A stretch of 64,000 nucleotides of DNA from Aromatoleum buckelii (GTDB lineage: Bacteria; Pseudomonadota; Gammaproteobacteria; Burkholderiales; Rhodocyclaceae), in contig NZ_WTVH02000001.1 in the NCBI RefSeq assembly GCF_012910785.2, positions 62,001 to 126,000 on the forward strand. The letters run 5' to 3'. The translations under genes were made by a program, and so were the position numbers. How positions within the stretch are numbered: the first letter of the stretch is position 1; each line of letters opens with the position of its first letter. Under the pieces are notes generated by a model. It worked only from the letters and a program-made list of their open reading frames with translations, ran no database searches and was not told where the DNA came from. Below, piece by piece: positions 32,528 to 41,998 of this stretch.

Positions 32528-33420
32528 TTCCCGGTCCTGGTGATGGTCACGCGGTCTTGGCTGCTACCGACGCCGGCAATCAGGATCGCCTGGTCGAAGA
32601 TCGTGTCCACGATGTAGCGGTCGCCCTGGACGCGGTAATTGACCAGCACGGTTTCGTCGTCGGTGAAGAGCCCGCCATCCTTGCGCACGACCAGCAGGGT
32701 CGGCGCCTCGGTCTGTTCCATCGTCAATGGCATTTCGATGATGGTCTTGCGGCCATCGTTGTAGACGCGCACCGGCTTCCAGCGCGTGGCGCCGGATACG
32801 TCATAGTCGAACGACAAATCACCGAGGTATTCGCCGGTCTGCGGCATCGTTTGCTCTTCGCGCTCGCGCACTTCGCGGGTGCGAATCGCATCCCACTTGG
32901 CAAGGGCGTCCTCGGGGTAGGTGAAGGCCACTTGCGGCATGTACTCGGTGCGATGCGAGCGCAGCTTGAGGTGATAGGTGCGACGGTTCGTCGTCACGAT
33001 CAGGCTGGTTTCCAACCCGACATCCATCGGCTTGATGATGAGGTGCTGGGTTTCGGCGGCGCCGCTGCCCGTGATCGCCGGCTCGACCGTCCAGCGGGCG
33101 GTATCGCCCAGGTGGATCGAGTTCACCTGTTCGCCGGGCTGCAAAGCTACGTCGCAGACCTGGAGTACTGCGCACACGATGCTGGGTTGTTGTGCGCCGT
33201 AGATGAAGCGCACGGCGCCGTTAGCGCCGGCCACCGGTTTGATGCCGGTCGCCGAGTTCGCCCCCCACTTCTTGGCGATTCTCAACGCCTCCCGCTCTTG
33301 CGCGGTCAGCTGGGGGTTCTTCCCGGAGAAATACTTGTCGGCCAAGTCATCGTCCGGTGACGCCACGACGGGTGCGGTCAGCGCGACGCCCAGGATCACC
33401 GCAGAAAGATGTTTTTTCAT
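32524..33420 (-). CDS. trbG: TrbG, VirB9-like core complex protein
   Basis: 298 residues. Signal peptide (SAVILGVALTAPVVA), N-terminal domain with IKPVAGANGAVRFIYG and VCDVALQPGEQVNSIHLGD, and a C-terminal VirB9 domain (PVRVYNDGRKTIIEMP, LLVVRKDGGLF, YRVQGDRYIVDTIFD). Forms the outer-membrane ring with TrbH and TrbI. Eighteen bases after trbF. Confidence 0.92.
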   Translation of the reverse strand: MKKHLSAVILGVALTAPVVASPDDDLADKYFSGKNPQLTAQEREALRIAKKWGANSATGIKPVAGANGAVRFIYGAQQPSIVCAVLQVCDVALQPGEQVNSIHLGDTARWTVEPAITGSGAAETQHLIIKPMDVGLETSLIVTTNRRTYHLKLRSHRTEYMPQVAFTYPEDALAKWDAIRTREVREREEQTMPQTGEYLGDLSFDYDVSGATRWKPVRVYNDGRKTIIEMPLTMEQTEAPTLLVVRKDGGLFTDDETVLVNYRVQGDRYIVDTIFDQAILIAGVGSSQDRVTITRTGK

Positions 33421-33437
33421 CTTGGATAACCCCTAAA

Positions 33438-34223
33438 TCAGAGAATGCGTGACCAAGAAAAGTCGCGGACGAATACGCTCATGGGGTTGTTCCGCAACTG
33501 CTCGTCTGTCGTTTGGCTAGAGACTTCGGCCGTGTACACCGTGACCAGGGCGCGCATCGTGACGGGCTGGCCCTTGACGGCGCCTTGCCGGTCGCGGCTG
33601 GTTTCCACCCAATCCACTTGCCAAGTGTCAGGTGACTGCTGGAGGACGGTCTTGATTTCGACGTTGACCATTTCCTTTTCCGCCCGCTTGAACGGGCTGG
33701 CCTGGGGGTGGCCGTTCAGCCACTCGTTCATCTTCGCGGTCGCGGGATCGTTCGGAGAGAGCTTCGCGTACACTCGGAACACGGCCTTGCGCTGCAAGGC
33801 CACGTCGGGAGTCACGATCCTGGCGTCTCCAATGAACTCGGCCACCGACGCGTGGACGACACGTGGATCGGCTTTAGCCGCTGCGGTGACCGGGCCGGCA
33901 GCCACCGTCTGGCCGAGCTTGTCGACTTCCACCACATAGGGGATGAACTTCGACTGGCTCCCGATGTGGATCACGCCGCCGACGCCGGCCAGGGCGATGA
34001 GCAGCGACAGGATGCCGATGACCTGCCAAGTCTGGCGCTGGGATACGATCGACCCGACGTGATCGTTCCAGGTGCGGCGAGCGGCCAGGTAGGGGTTCTC
34101 GACCTCCCCCTCACGGCGGCCGCCGACCATCGGGGCGCCGGCGTTGCGCGGATCGAGAGGATCGCCGTTCAGCTCGGCCTTCTTCTTGAAGATCAAGCCC
34201 TTCATCGTGTCAGCGATGCTCAT
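33438..34223 (-). CDS. trbF: TrbF, VirB8-like assembly factor
   Basis: 261 residues, one membrane helix (VIGILSLLIALAGVGGVIHIG, about 46-66) and a periplasmic VirB8/NTF2-like domain with SKFIPYVVEVDKLG and VDWVETSRDRQG. The start overlaps trbE by four bases (ATGA). Nucleates assembly of the channel. Confidence 0.92.
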   Translation of the reverse strand: MSIADTMKGLIFKKKAELNGDPLDPRNAGAPMVGGRREGEVENPYLAARRTWNDHVGSIVSQRQTWQVIGILSLLIALAGVGGVIHIGSQSKFIPYVVEVDKLGQTVAAGPVTAAAKADPRVVHASVAEFIGDARIVTPDVALQRKAVFRVYAKLSPNDPATAKMNEWLNGHPQASPFKRAEKEMVNVEIKTVLQQSPDTWQVDWVETSRDRQGAVKGQPVTMRALVTVYTAEVSSQTTDEQLRNNPMSVFVRDFSWSRIL

Positions 34224-36757
34224 GCGGCCTCCAGATAGTCATTGAGGTTCAGGCCCTTCCCCGCCAGCCACTCATGCACCCATTGATCGCCGAACTTGGC
34301 TTCAAGGCTCTTGATGCTGGTAACCGATTCCTTGTCGGAGGAACCGACGAAGGCCAGGGCGAACGGTCCCAGAGCGAGGTCATAGAGGCGGCGACCACTC
34401 TCGGAAACGTAGTAGTACTGTCGTTTCGGAATGGCGGTCGCCAGGATTTCGATCTGGCGCGTGTTGAGGCCCATGCGGCGGTACAGAGCCGCCGTGTCCT
34501 GGTCGCGGGCATAGACGTTGGGCAGGAAGATCTTGGTCGCGGTGGATTCCACGATCACGTCGAGGATGCCGCTGTTCGCCACGTCGGAAAGGCTCTGTGT
34601 CGCCATCAGCACGAGACAGTTGGCCTTACGCAGCACCTTGAGCCATTCGCGGATCTTGGCGCGGAATGCCGGGTGACCGAGCATCAACCACGCTTCATCC
34701 AGGATGATGACGGCCGGCTGGCCTTTCAGGCTGCGCTCGATGCGGCGGAACAGGTACAGCAGGACCGGGAGCGCGTACTTTTCGCCGAGGTCCATCAGTT
34801 CCTCGATTTCAAACGTGGTGAAGTCGGCGAGCGACAAGCCATCCTCTTCGGCGTCCAGCAGGTGTCCCATCGTGCCGTCCACCGTGTACTGCCTGATCGC
34901 CTCGCGGATCGCTTCGTCTTGGATCGTCACCGAGAGCTCCGAGAGCGTGCGTGCGCCGCTGCGATGCATGCTCATGATCGCGTGACCGATTTCGTTGCGC
35001 TGGGCGGGCGTGGTTTCAACCCCGTTCAATGCCAGGATGGTGTCGATCCACTCCATCGCCCAGGCACGATCGCCCTTGGAATCGAGGAACTGGAGCGGGC
35101 AGAAGGCCAAGCGGTCATCGTCGGCCGCGACTGAGAAGTGCAGCCCGCCGACCGCCTTGGTCAGCGGGTACAGGGACATGCCTTTGTCGAAGGCGTAGAG
35201 GGTCATGCCGGGGTAGCGCCGGAGCTGGGCGGCGATCAGCGCCAGGTGCGTGGACTTGCCGGCGCCGGTCGGGCCGAACATGAATGTGTGGCCGAGGTCG
35301 CGCACATGCAGGTTGAGGCGGAACGGTGTAGCCCCATGGGTAACGCAATGCATCAGGGCCGGCGACAGCGGCGGATAGAGCGGGCACGGCGCGTCGGCGT
35401 GGCCGGTCCAAATGGATGAGGTCGGGAGCAGATCAGCCAGGTTCATCGTGTTGATGAGGGGTCGGCGCACGTTCTCGACCCCGTGACCGGGGAGGCTGCC
35501 GAGAAAGGCATCGAGGGTGTTGATGGTCTCGATGCGCGCTGCGAAGCCTAGGCGATTGATGGACTTCTCGACCAGTCGGGCCGATTCCTCGAGCTTGTCC
35601 CGATTCTCGTCCATCAGAATCACCACGCCCGTGAAATAGCCGACCGCGACCAGATCGCTATTGACTTCGGCAATCGCCGCTTCGGCGTCGCCCACCATCG
35701 ACAGGGCGTCTTGATCGACCGGGCCGGTATGGGTGTTGAAGACCTGATCGAAGAACCCGCGTACCTTCTGTCGCCACTTTTTACGGAACTTGTCCAGGTG
35801 CTTCACGGCCTCGTGCGGGTCCATGAAGATGAACCGGCTCGACCAACGGTATTCGCACGGCAGCTCGCCCAAGGCGGTCAAGAGCCCGGGGGTGGACTCC
35901 AGGGGAAAGCCCTCGATGGCAACGACCTGGACGAAGTTGCGGCCGATCCTGGGCACCACTCCGCCCCACAGCTCTTGACCGCCGATCACAGCATCCAGGT
36001 ACACCGGATTGCTGGGCAGCAGGACTGGGTGATGCCGGCCGGTGAGGCAAAACTGCAACCAGCTCAGGAAGTCGTCATGCGTGACGGTGGAGCCGTCTTC
36101 GTTGACTACCTTCTGGCCGCGCATCCGCATTAATTTGACGGCCGAAGACAGGCGGTTTTCGATGGCAGTGAGTTCGCGCTTGAACTGCTCGATGAGCCCC
36201 ATCGTCCGGGTCTGGCGATCGGGAGCGATGGCGTCATCGTCAAACATCAGTTCGACGAACTTGCGTTGCGCGAGGAGCGGCGGGAACCAGGTCAGCGTCA
36301 GTACGAAGTACCCCTCGTACATTGTGCCCAAGCCCTCGAACAGCCGGCGCCGTTCGTTGTCTATCGCCGCCGAAACGGCATCCCGGAAATGCGAGCTCCC
36401 CTTTGCCGAATAGTTAGGCGCTGGCCGGCGCACCGCGTCGACGTGCACCATCCAGCCGGAACCGAGGCCGGCCAGAGCCTGGTTGAGCCGGAAGGACACC
36501 ATTTCGCGCTGCTCATCGGTGCTGCTGGCGTTGTCATCCCCCCGGTACAGCCACGCAGCCATAAAGGAGCCGTTCTTGCCCACGATCACGCCGTCATCGA
36601 CCAAAGAAGCGTAGTTGAGCAAGTCGGCCAGGCCCGCGTCTTTGGAACGATGCTTCTTGAGCTGCAATTCAGCATCGACCTGGCGGATGCGGGCAAACAG
36701 GATGAGCAACAAGACGGTCCCGACGCCAGCAATGGTGATTGCAATTGCCTCGATCAT
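34220..36757 (-). CDS. trbE: TrbE, VirB4-type ATPase
   Basis: 845 residues. An N-terminal membrane helix (IEAIAITIAGVGTVLLLILFA), the CagE/VirB4 domain, then Walker A FGPTGAGKSTHLA (about residue 497) and Walker B VIILDEAWLML (about residue 686), with TATKIFLPN and RQIEILATA in the C-terminal lobe. Powers pilus biogenesis. The ATG at 36757 overlaps the trbD stop; the upstream in-frame start at 36910 would run through trbD and is rejected. Confidence 0.95.
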   Translation of the reverse strand: MIEAIAITIAGVGTVLLLILFARIRQVDAELQLKKHRSKDAGLADLLNYASLVDDGVIVGKNGSFMAAWLYRGDDNASSTDEQREMVSFRLNQALAGLGSGWMVHVDAVRRPAPNYSAKGSSHFRDAVSAAIDNERRRLFEGLGTMYEGYFVLTLTWFPPLLAQRKFVELMFDDDAIAPDRQTRTMGLIEQFKRELTAIENRLSSAVKLMRMRGQKVVNEDGSTVTHDDFLSWLQFCLTGRHHPVLLPSNPVYLDAVIGGQELWGGVVPRIGRNFVQVVAIEGFPLESTPGLLTALGELPCEYRWSSRFIFMDPHEAVKHLDKFRKKWRQKVRGFFDQVFNTHTGPVDQDALSMVGDAEAAIAEVNSDLVAVGYFTGVVILMDENRDKLEESARLVEKSINRLGFAARIETINTLDAFLGSLPGHGVENVRRPLINTMNLADLLPTSSIWTGHADAPCPLYPPLSPALMHCVTHGATPFRLNLHVRDLGHTFMFGPTGAGKSTHLALIAAQLRRYPGMTLYAFDKGMSLYPLTKAVGGLHFSVAADDDRLAFCPLQFLDSKGDRAWAMEWIDTILALNGVETTPAQRNEIGHAIMSMHRSGARTLSELSVTIQDEAIREAIRQYTVDGTMGHLLDAEEDGLSLADFTTFEIEELMDLGEKYALPVLLYLFRRIERSLKGQPAVIILDEAWLMLGHPAFRAKIREWLKVLRKANCLVLMATQSLSDVANSGILDVIVESTATKIFLPNVYARDQDTAALYRRMGLNTRQIEILATAIPKRQYYYVSESGRRLYDLALGPFALAFVGSSDKESVTSIKSLEAKFGDQWVHEWLAGKGLNLNDYLEAA

Positions 36758-37065
36758 TTGTATTGCTTCCCTTGGCTTGTCGTGTTTTCCCGGAAGGGCG
36801 TCGAGCGCGGGGGGTAATACGCCTTGTAGCGGCGGTGCCGCAGGTAGATGTGGCGCATCTTCGGATCGCCCTTCGCCATGAGGCGCAAGACGAAGAGCGC
36901 GCCGAACCACAAGGCGATCCCGAACACCGTTGCCCTGACTTCTTGGGCGCTGAAAATCAGTGCCCCGGCCAGCAGCCCCGAGAACATCACCAGCTCACGA
37001 TCCCCGCCCATGAACAGGTTTTCTCGGTTGCCGGCCCTACGAATGGGGATGGTGCGCAGGGCCAT
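36754..37065 (-). CDS. trbD: TrbD, VirB3-like membrane protein
   Basis: 103 residues. IPIRRAGNRENLFMGGDREL is the TrbD signature, followed by two membrane segments (VMFSGLLAGALIFS, TVFGIALWFGALFVL) and KGDPKMRHIYLRHRRY. Short VirB3-type partner of the VirB4 ATPase. Confidence 0.92.
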   Translation of the reverse strand: MALRTIPIRRAGNRENLFMGGDRELVMFSGLLAGALIFSAQEVRATVFGIALWFGALFVLRLMAKGDPKMRHIYLRHRRYKAYYPPRSTPFRENTTSQGKQYK

Positions 37066-37067
37066 GT

Positions 37068-37493
37068 TTATCCAGCCTGCCTGGGGAGGACCACCGAGGC
37101 GGTCAGCTTGGCGTGCTGGATCGCGTCATCGGACACAGCCGCGATTTCCGCGCCACGGCCGAAGAAGGTGCTCATCATGTTTTGCGCGCCGACCAAAAGG
37201 GCCATGACCAGGACGATGAAGATCAACGTGCGGAAGAAGCCGTTGAGTTCTCCGCCGAAGATCAGGATGCCGCCAGCAACGACGATGCCGATGAGGGCCA
37301 GCGTGAACGCGACCGGACCGGTGACGGAGTTGCGCAGGTTGGTCAGCCAGCTCTCATACGGGAGCGAACCGCCCGTTCCTTCTGATGCGAAGGCCGAATG
37401 CGGCGCCAGCAGGAAGAAGGCCAGAAGAGCGAGCAGACCGAGATAGAAGACGGCGTTACGATCGAGGCGAAACGAGGGCACTGCGAATTGCAT
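37068..37493 (-). CDS. trbC: TrbC, VirB2-like pilin
   Basis: 141 residues from the ATG at 37493, which has AAGGAG eight bases upstream. A long signal region ([21 protein letters not shown]), then two hydrophobic helices ([39 protein letters not shown]). TrbC pilins are trimmed and cyclised by a TraF-type peptidase in IncP; no such gene is in this window. The longer frame to 37736 overlaps trbB and is rejected. Confidence 0.9.
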   Translation of the reverse strand: MQFAVPSFRLDRNAVFYLGLLALLAFFLLAPHSAFASEGTGGSLPYESWLTNLRNSVTGPVAFTLALIGIVVAGGILIFGGELNGFFRTLIFIVLVMALLVGAQNMMSTFFGRGAEIAAVSDDAIQHAKLTASVVLPRQAG

Positions 37494-37506
37494 GGGGGTT
37501 ACTCCT

Positions 37507-38466
37507 TTAAAGCGCTTTGGTGATGTAGCGACCGTGGTCGAAACCCGATACCTCGATAATTTCCTGGACGCGGCGCCCGCCTTCGGATCGGGCGATGTGG
37601 ACGACCACATGAACCGCTTGGCCGATGAGCGGTTCGATGGGCTTGGGAGAGTCGGAATGCATGCTGATGAGCATTGCGAGCCGATCAAGGCCGGCTTTCG
37701 CGTTGTTGGCGTGAAGGGTGGCGGCACCTCCTTCATGACCGGTGTTCCAGGCCATCAAGAGATCAAGGGCTTCGGGACCGCGTACCTCTCCGACCAGGAT
37801 TCGGTCGGGGCGCATACGCAGGGTGGTTTTGAGCAGCGCCGTCATGCTCACGTCGAGGCTGGTGTGGTACTGGACGTAGTTCTCGGCCGCGCACTGGATT
37901 TCTCCGGTGTCCTCGATGATGAAAACCCGCTCTGTTGGGTCATTGATCACCATTTGGTTGATGAGGGCGTTCACCAAGGTGGTCTTGCCGCTGCCGGTCC
38001 CGCCGATCACGAGGACGTTGCGATGCGCGCGGACGGCCTCAATCAACACGTCGCGCTGCCCAGGGGTCATCACGCCGCTTTCGACGTACTGATCGAGGGT
38101 GAAGATGGCGACCGCCTTCTTACGAATGGCAAAGATCGGCGCCGGGACTACTGGAGGGATCTGGCCAGCGAAGCGTGAGCCGTCGAGGGGCAATTCGCCT
38201 TCGAGGATCGGCTTCTGGCGCGTGACTTCCTTGCCGTGGTAGCCGGCGATGGTCTCGATGATCGCCTGCGCCTGCGCCACCCGCATTGAGCCGATGCACT
38301 GCATCGGCTCACCCAATTTTTCCTGCCACAGTTTGCCGTCGGCATTGAGCATGATTTCGACGGTCTTGGGGTCGCTCAGCGCGGCAAGGAGCTCCGGCCC
38401 CATATCTCGCTCGAGCTTGCGCTTCGCACGTTCCTTTATGCTGATCGCCTCGCCGTGCTCGATCAT
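37507..38466 (-). CDS. trbB: TrbB, VirB11-type ATPase
   Basis: 319 residues. Hexameric traffic ATPase with Walker [17 protein letters not shown] (about residue 157), Asp box [12 protein letters not shown], Walker B-like [15 protein letters not shown] and His box [14 protein letters not shown]. First structural gene of the trb operon, thirteen bases before trbC. Upstream lies a 295-base control region with palindromes. Confidence 0.95.
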   Translation of the reverse strand: MIEHGEAISIKERAKRKLERDMGPELLAALSDPKTVEIMLNADGKLWQEKLGEPMQCIGSMRVAQAQAIIETIAGYHGKEVTRQKPILEGELPLDGSRFAGQIPPVVPAPIFAIRKKAVAIFTLDQYVESGVMTPGQRDVLIEAVRAHRNVLVIGGTGSGKTTLVNALINQMVINDPTERVFIIEDTGEIQCAAENYVQYHTSLDVSMTALLKTTLRMRPDRILVGEVRGPEALDLLMAWNTGHEGGAATLHANNAKAGLDRLAMLISMHSDSPKPIEPLIGQAVHVVVHIARSEGGRRVQEIIEVSGFDHGRYITKAL

Positions 38467-38761
38467 CGTTTCCGCCTGCCTAGAATGTCATTTCTCTGAA
38501 TCCTAGCACTGGACGATATATCGAATTTTATTTATTGCGAAAGGGAAACGAATTGAAACGATTTGACGAAATCGTCTCTGTCAGCTTACGCGACATGGTT
38601 ACGGCAAAACGAGGGTAGAATCCGACAAAGCACCCGAGCGGGCGCCGCGGCGTATTTCTGCCGGATGGGCTGTGGACGTGGGGTTGGAGGTTGAGCGCCC
38701 AGCGTGCTTTAGCCGCTAAAATGCCGTTTTCTGGCTTTCGTGCTGCCTTGCCTTCCTGGTG
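38467..38761 (-). promoter_or_regulatory. trbB upstream control region
   Basis: 295 bases between trbA and trbB. It contains ACGATTT-GACG-AAATCGT (38558-38575, 7-base arms), an ACGATATATCG-like dyad near 38513 and the TTTAGC-C-GCTAAA site (38708-38720). The AT-rich part 38505-38560 is the probable promoter, but I could not assign -35/-10 boxes with confidence. Confidence 0.5.
38708..38720. promoter_or_regulatory. TTTAGC-C-GCTAAA operator before trbB
   Basis: Perfect 6-base arms with one central base. The IncP KorA operator (GTTTAGCTAAAC, known) has the same arms without the central base. Lies just after the trbA stop. A KorA- or TrbA-like binding role is inferred. Confidence 0.65.
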
Positions 38762-39124
38762 TTACACCTTCGTAAGCTTCTTCCGGGCTGTTTCGGCCCA
38801 CTTCTTCACGATGAACGCTTGATGCTCCGGTAGTACCACCGCTACCCGCACATAGCCTGGTGGGAGACTGCTGGGCATCTTTTCACCGGCCAGGGCTTCC
38901 AGGGAAGCCGGGTCCAAGTCTGTCGACTCCAACAGCAGGGGAAGTGGCGTTTGCAGCGCCTTGGCAATGTCCTCCATCACCTTCAATGAAGGGTTGCCCT
39001 TGCCTGTGGTGATATCAGAGAGGAAAGAAATGGACACGCCCGACTTATCCGCCAGCTCCTGTTTAGTCATGTGCAGTTCGTCAAGGACGCGCAGCATATT
39101 CGTGAAAAAAATGTAGTTGTACAA
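38762..39124 (-). CDS. trbA: TrbA-like XRE-family regulator of the trb operon
   Basis: 120 residues. Helix-turn-helix MTKQELADKSGVSISFLSD (about 19-37) followed by ITTGKGNPSLKVMEDIAKAL, then a C-terminal region PPGYVRVAVVLPEHQAFIVKKW typical of IncP TrbA/KorC-like regulators. Upstream of trbB and in the same direction, as trbA is in IncP plasmids. The start is uncertain: TTG at 39124 with GAGG about 11 bases upstream, or ATG at 39097 without a ribosome site. A palindromic operator sits 33 bases upstream, so autoregulation is likely. Confidence 0.82.
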   Translation of the reverse strand: MYNYIFFTNMLRVLDELHMTKQELADKSGVSISFLSDITTGKGNPSLKVMEDIAKALQTPLPLLLESTDLDPASLEALAGEKMPSSLPPGYVRVAVVLPEHQAFIVKKWAETARKKLTKV

Positions 39125-39156
39125 GGGCTTCCGGCCTCTTATCTGCGTATTCTTAA

Positions 39157-39171
39157 TTTTAGCCGCTAAAA
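39157..39171. promoter_or_regulatory. TTTTAGC-C-GCTAAAA operator before trbA
   Basis: The longest of the three sites (7-base arms). On the minus strand its right arm merges with TAAAAT, a possible -10 box for trbA, so a bound repressor would block the promoter. Confidence 0.65.
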
Positions 39172-39269
39172 GTCTTTGACTGACTGCATAAGTATAGCTG
39201 TACTCATGAAGACTTTACCCACGGTGTCAGTATGCCGCATAGCGGTTCTGCTGGCCGTATGGATCGACT

Positions 39270-39404
39270 CGCGGATGCTTATATATGCTTGGCGAGATCC
39301 TCACGGTGCGCCGGTTTGTCCACCAGCGCCAGCTCGTTCTCACTGAGATCGTCACCGCCTAGCAGACGAATCGGGTCGGGCCACTCATATCCCCGTGGAT
39401 CAGT
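39270..39404 (-). pseudogene. Fragment of the SEC-C/UPF0149 gene
   Basis: Encodes [19 protein letters not shown] and SENELALVDKPAHREDLAK, near identical to part of the full gene at 52163-53161. DNA match covers about 39270-39404 against about 52330-52464 in the same orientation. No start, no SEC-C end. A frame at 39279-39464 covers it but its first 15 residues are unrelated. Confidence 0.85.
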
Positions 39405-39460
39405 GCACGCGACGACTCGCTCCACCCTGGCCGCTCCTTGAAGTGACGCAAATTCCATCA

Positions 39461-40645
39461 TCATGTCTCCTTTGCTCCGTTCGGATGCGACAATCCCGCG
39501 TTACACCAATAGTCATCAACCCGAACCAAGCACCCCCGATCCAGCCCCTCAACCCGGCTCGCGCCCGACAGAATCATCGCCCGCTCCAGCTCCGTGCCGA
39601 TCAGTCTCAGTATGGTGCTTGCGCCCGCTTCGCCATCATTGGCCAATCCATACAACAATGGGCGTCCGAGAAAGACGGCTCGTGCCCCCATCGCAAGGGC
39701 CTTCGCGACATCGAGGCCGCTGCGAAAACCGCTGTCGACGAAAACCGGAATGCGTCCTTCCACCGCATCGAGCACGCGTGTCACGGCGCCAATTGTCGAT
39801 GCTGCTCCGTCGAGCTGTCGGCCGCCATGGTTGGAAACGATCACTCCGTCGATACCGCGTGCGACCGCTTCTCGCGCATCCTCGGGATGCAAGATGCCCT
39901 TCAGCACCACCGGGCCGTCCCACAGCCGGCGCAGCCAGCCGAGACAGTCCCACGACAGGCTGCGGTCCATCTCGCGGCTCAGGAGCGCCGCCTGCAGCGC
40001 CAGCGAATCTTCGCCTTCGCGCTCGGCGAGATTGACGAAAGCCGGCATGCCGCTGCGCAAGAAGCGCCACAACCACCGCGGGTGCATGGCCAAGTCCGCG
40101 AGCGTGGCCGGAGTCGGTCGGAACGGCAGCTGGAAACCGTTGCGCACGTCGCGCTCGCGGTACCCGCTGACCGGCACATCAACCGTGAGCACCAGGGCGC
40201 CATAACCGCTCGCCTTAGCCCTGCGTACCATCTGTTCGGCGATACTGCGTTCGCGCATGACATAGAGCTGCATCCAGTTCAACGCGCGCTGCGGCTCGGC
40301 AACCTTCTCCAATCGCTCATTCGATGCGGTCGAGAGCACGAAAGGAACGCCCGCCTCAGCCGCCGCACGCGCGAGCATGCAGTCGCCGCCCGGGCGGGTG
40401 AGCCCGTTTAACCCCATCGGCGCGATGCCGAAAGGCCGGCGCCAGATCTCGCCGAAGACTTCGATGCGCGTATCGAGTGTCGCCGTGTCGCGCAGAACTC
40501 GTGGGAGCAGCGCAAGACGGGACAGATCGTCGGCATTGCGGCGCAGGCAGTCGTTGCGCTCAGCCGCGCCGTCCACGTAATCAAAGGCGAAACGGGGCAG
40601 CGCCCGCCGAGCTGCGCGACGGTGATTTTCAACATTCAGCTTCAT
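39461..40645 (-). CDS. FMN-dependent alpha-hydroxy-acid dehydrogenase
   Basis: 394 residues, TIM-barrel flavoprotein of the lactate/mandelate dehydrogenase and glycolate oxidase family. Seen: RFAFDYVDGAAERN at the N terminus, PFGIAPMGLNGL (FMN binding), ALVLTVDVPVSGYRERD, WDGPVVLKGILHPEDA (Lys), VIVSNHGGRQLDG with the catalytic His (about residue 272) and VDSGFRSGLDVAKALAMGA. Oxidises an L-2-hydroxy acid to the keto acid. It follows the TRAP genes, so the transported acid may be its substrate. Whether the substrate is lactate, mandelate or another acid cannot be told. Confidence 0.92.
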   Translation of the reverse strand: MKLNVENHRRAARRALPRFAFDYVDGAAERNDCLRRNADDLSRLALLPRVLRDTATLDTRIEVFGEIWRRPFGIAPMGLNGLTRPGGDCMLARAAAEAGVPFVLSTASNERLEKVAEPQRALNWMQLYVMRERSIAEQMVRRAKASGYGALVLTVDVPVSGYRERDVRNGFQLPFRPTPATLADLAMHPRWLWRFLRSGMPAFVNLAEREGEDSLALQAALLSREMDRSLSWDCLGWLRRLWDGPVVLKGILHPEDAREAVARGIDGVIVSNHGGRQLDGAASTIGAVTRVLDAVEGRIPVFVDSGFRSGLDVAKALAMGARAVFLGRPLLYGLANDGEAGASTILRLIGTELERAMILSGASRVEGLDRGCLVRVDDYWCNAGLSHPNGAKET

Positions 40646-40696
40646 CTGCTTTCCCGAGTCGACGGATGATCCGCCGGACGGCTCCGGCGGGACTCC

Positions 40697-41998
40697 TCAT
40701 GCAATCAAATGCGGCAGCCACAGCGACAGCACCGGGAACGCACACAGGATGGCCAGCCTTGCCACATCGACCGCCGCGAACGGCATCACTCCCGAATAAA
40801 CCTTGCCCAGCGGAATGTCGCGCGCGATCGAATTGATGACAAAGACGTTGATCCCCACGGGCGGACAGATCATCCCGAAGGTCACGGCCATCACCGTGAT
40901 CACGCCGAACCACACCGGGTCGAAGCCGAGCTCGATCATCGCCGGAAACACGATAGGGACCGTGAGCAGGATCATGGCCAGTTCATCCATCACCGCACCG
41001 AGCAGAAAATAGCCGATCAGCACGACCGCGAGCACTCCGTAAGCGCCAATCGGCGGATTGACCAGAAACTTTACGGCGTTCTGAGTGAACTGCGTAACGG
41101 TGAGGAAGTAGCCGAACAGGAAGGCGCCGACGACGATGAACATGATCGATGACGAGATCCGTTGCGAATCAATCAGGGACTGCCGAATCGTCCTCCAGCC
41201 GAGCCGCCGCCGCGCCAGCCCGATTGCCAACGTGCCCATCGCGCCCACGCCTGCCCCTTCCTGCACCGTGAAGTAGCCCGCGTAGATGCCGCCAAGCACC
41301 AACACGAAGAGCAGGATCACGGGCCACAGGCCGACTGAAGTGCCCACGCGCTCGCCCCAGCCATGACGCTCACCGACCGGCATGCTGGCCGGACTGCGCC
41401 AACCGAGGTATTGCACCAGAAGGAAGTAGAAGAGGACGCCCAGCAAGCCTGGCACGACCCCGGCCGCGAAGAGCTGCGTAATGTCGGTATCGGTCATGAT
41501 CCCATACAGTACGAAGATGACCGAAGGCGGAATCATGATGCCCAATGTGCCCCCGGCAGCGATGAGTCCTGCAGCGAAGCCTGGTGCATAACCGGCCTTG
41601 CGCATCTCGGGCAAAGCAACCTGAGTCATGGTCGCGGCGGTCGCCACCGACGAGCCGTTGATCGCCGCGAACCCGCCGCAAGCGGCAATGGACGTGTACG
41701 CCAAGCCGCCGCGGCGGTGTCCGAACCACATTCCGCCAGAATGAAACAGTTCCTGGCTCATGCCCGAACTCGACGCAAATGCGCCCATCAGGATGAACAT
41801 CGGAATCACCGACAGGTTGTAGTCCGTCACGACGGACAGCGGCACGTTGGCGAGCAGGTTGAGTGCCGGCCCCACGCCAGACAGGACGCCAAAGCCGAGT
41901 ACGCCGACCACGCCCATCGCAATGCCGACGGGGATGCGCAGCACCATCAGCACGAACATCAGAACGAACCCCCCGAGGGCGACGAGATCACGATCCAT
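40697..41998 (-). CDS. dctM: TRAP transporter large permease
   Basis: 433 residues, about 12 membrane segments. DctM family: GIAMGVVGVLGFGVLSG, AINGSSVATAATMTQVALPEM, AAGGTLGIMIPPSVIFVLYG, the last being the well-known conserved loop. Uses an ion gradient to import an organic acid bound by DctP. Overlaps dctQ by 11 bases. Confidence 0.93.
   Translation of the reverse strand: MDRDLVALGGFVLMFVLMVLRIPVGIAMGVVGVLGFGVLSGVGPALNLLANVPLSVVTDYNLSVIPMFILMGAFASSSGMSQELFHSGGMWFGHRRGGLAYTSIAACGGFAAINGSSVATAATMTQVALPEMRKAGYAPGFAAGLIAAGGTLGIMIPPSVIFVLYGIMTDTDITQLFAAGVVPGLLGVLFYFLLVQYLGWRSPASMPVGERHGWGERVGTSVGLWPVILLFVLVLGGIYAGYFTVQEGAGVGAMGTLAIGLARRRLGWRTIRQSLIDSQRISSSIMFIVVGAFLFGYFLTVTQFTQNAVKFLVNPPIGAYGVLAVVLIGYFLLGAVMDELAMILLTVPIVFPAMIELGFDPVWFGVITVMAVTFGMICPPVGINVFVINSIARDIPLGKVYSGVMPFAAVDVARLAILCAFPVLSLWLPHLIA

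Noticed and set aside
33885-33900. A fourth TTTAGCCGCT half-site within trbF
   Set aside because: GGCTTTAGCCGCTGCGG has only one intact arm and is explained by coding sequence.
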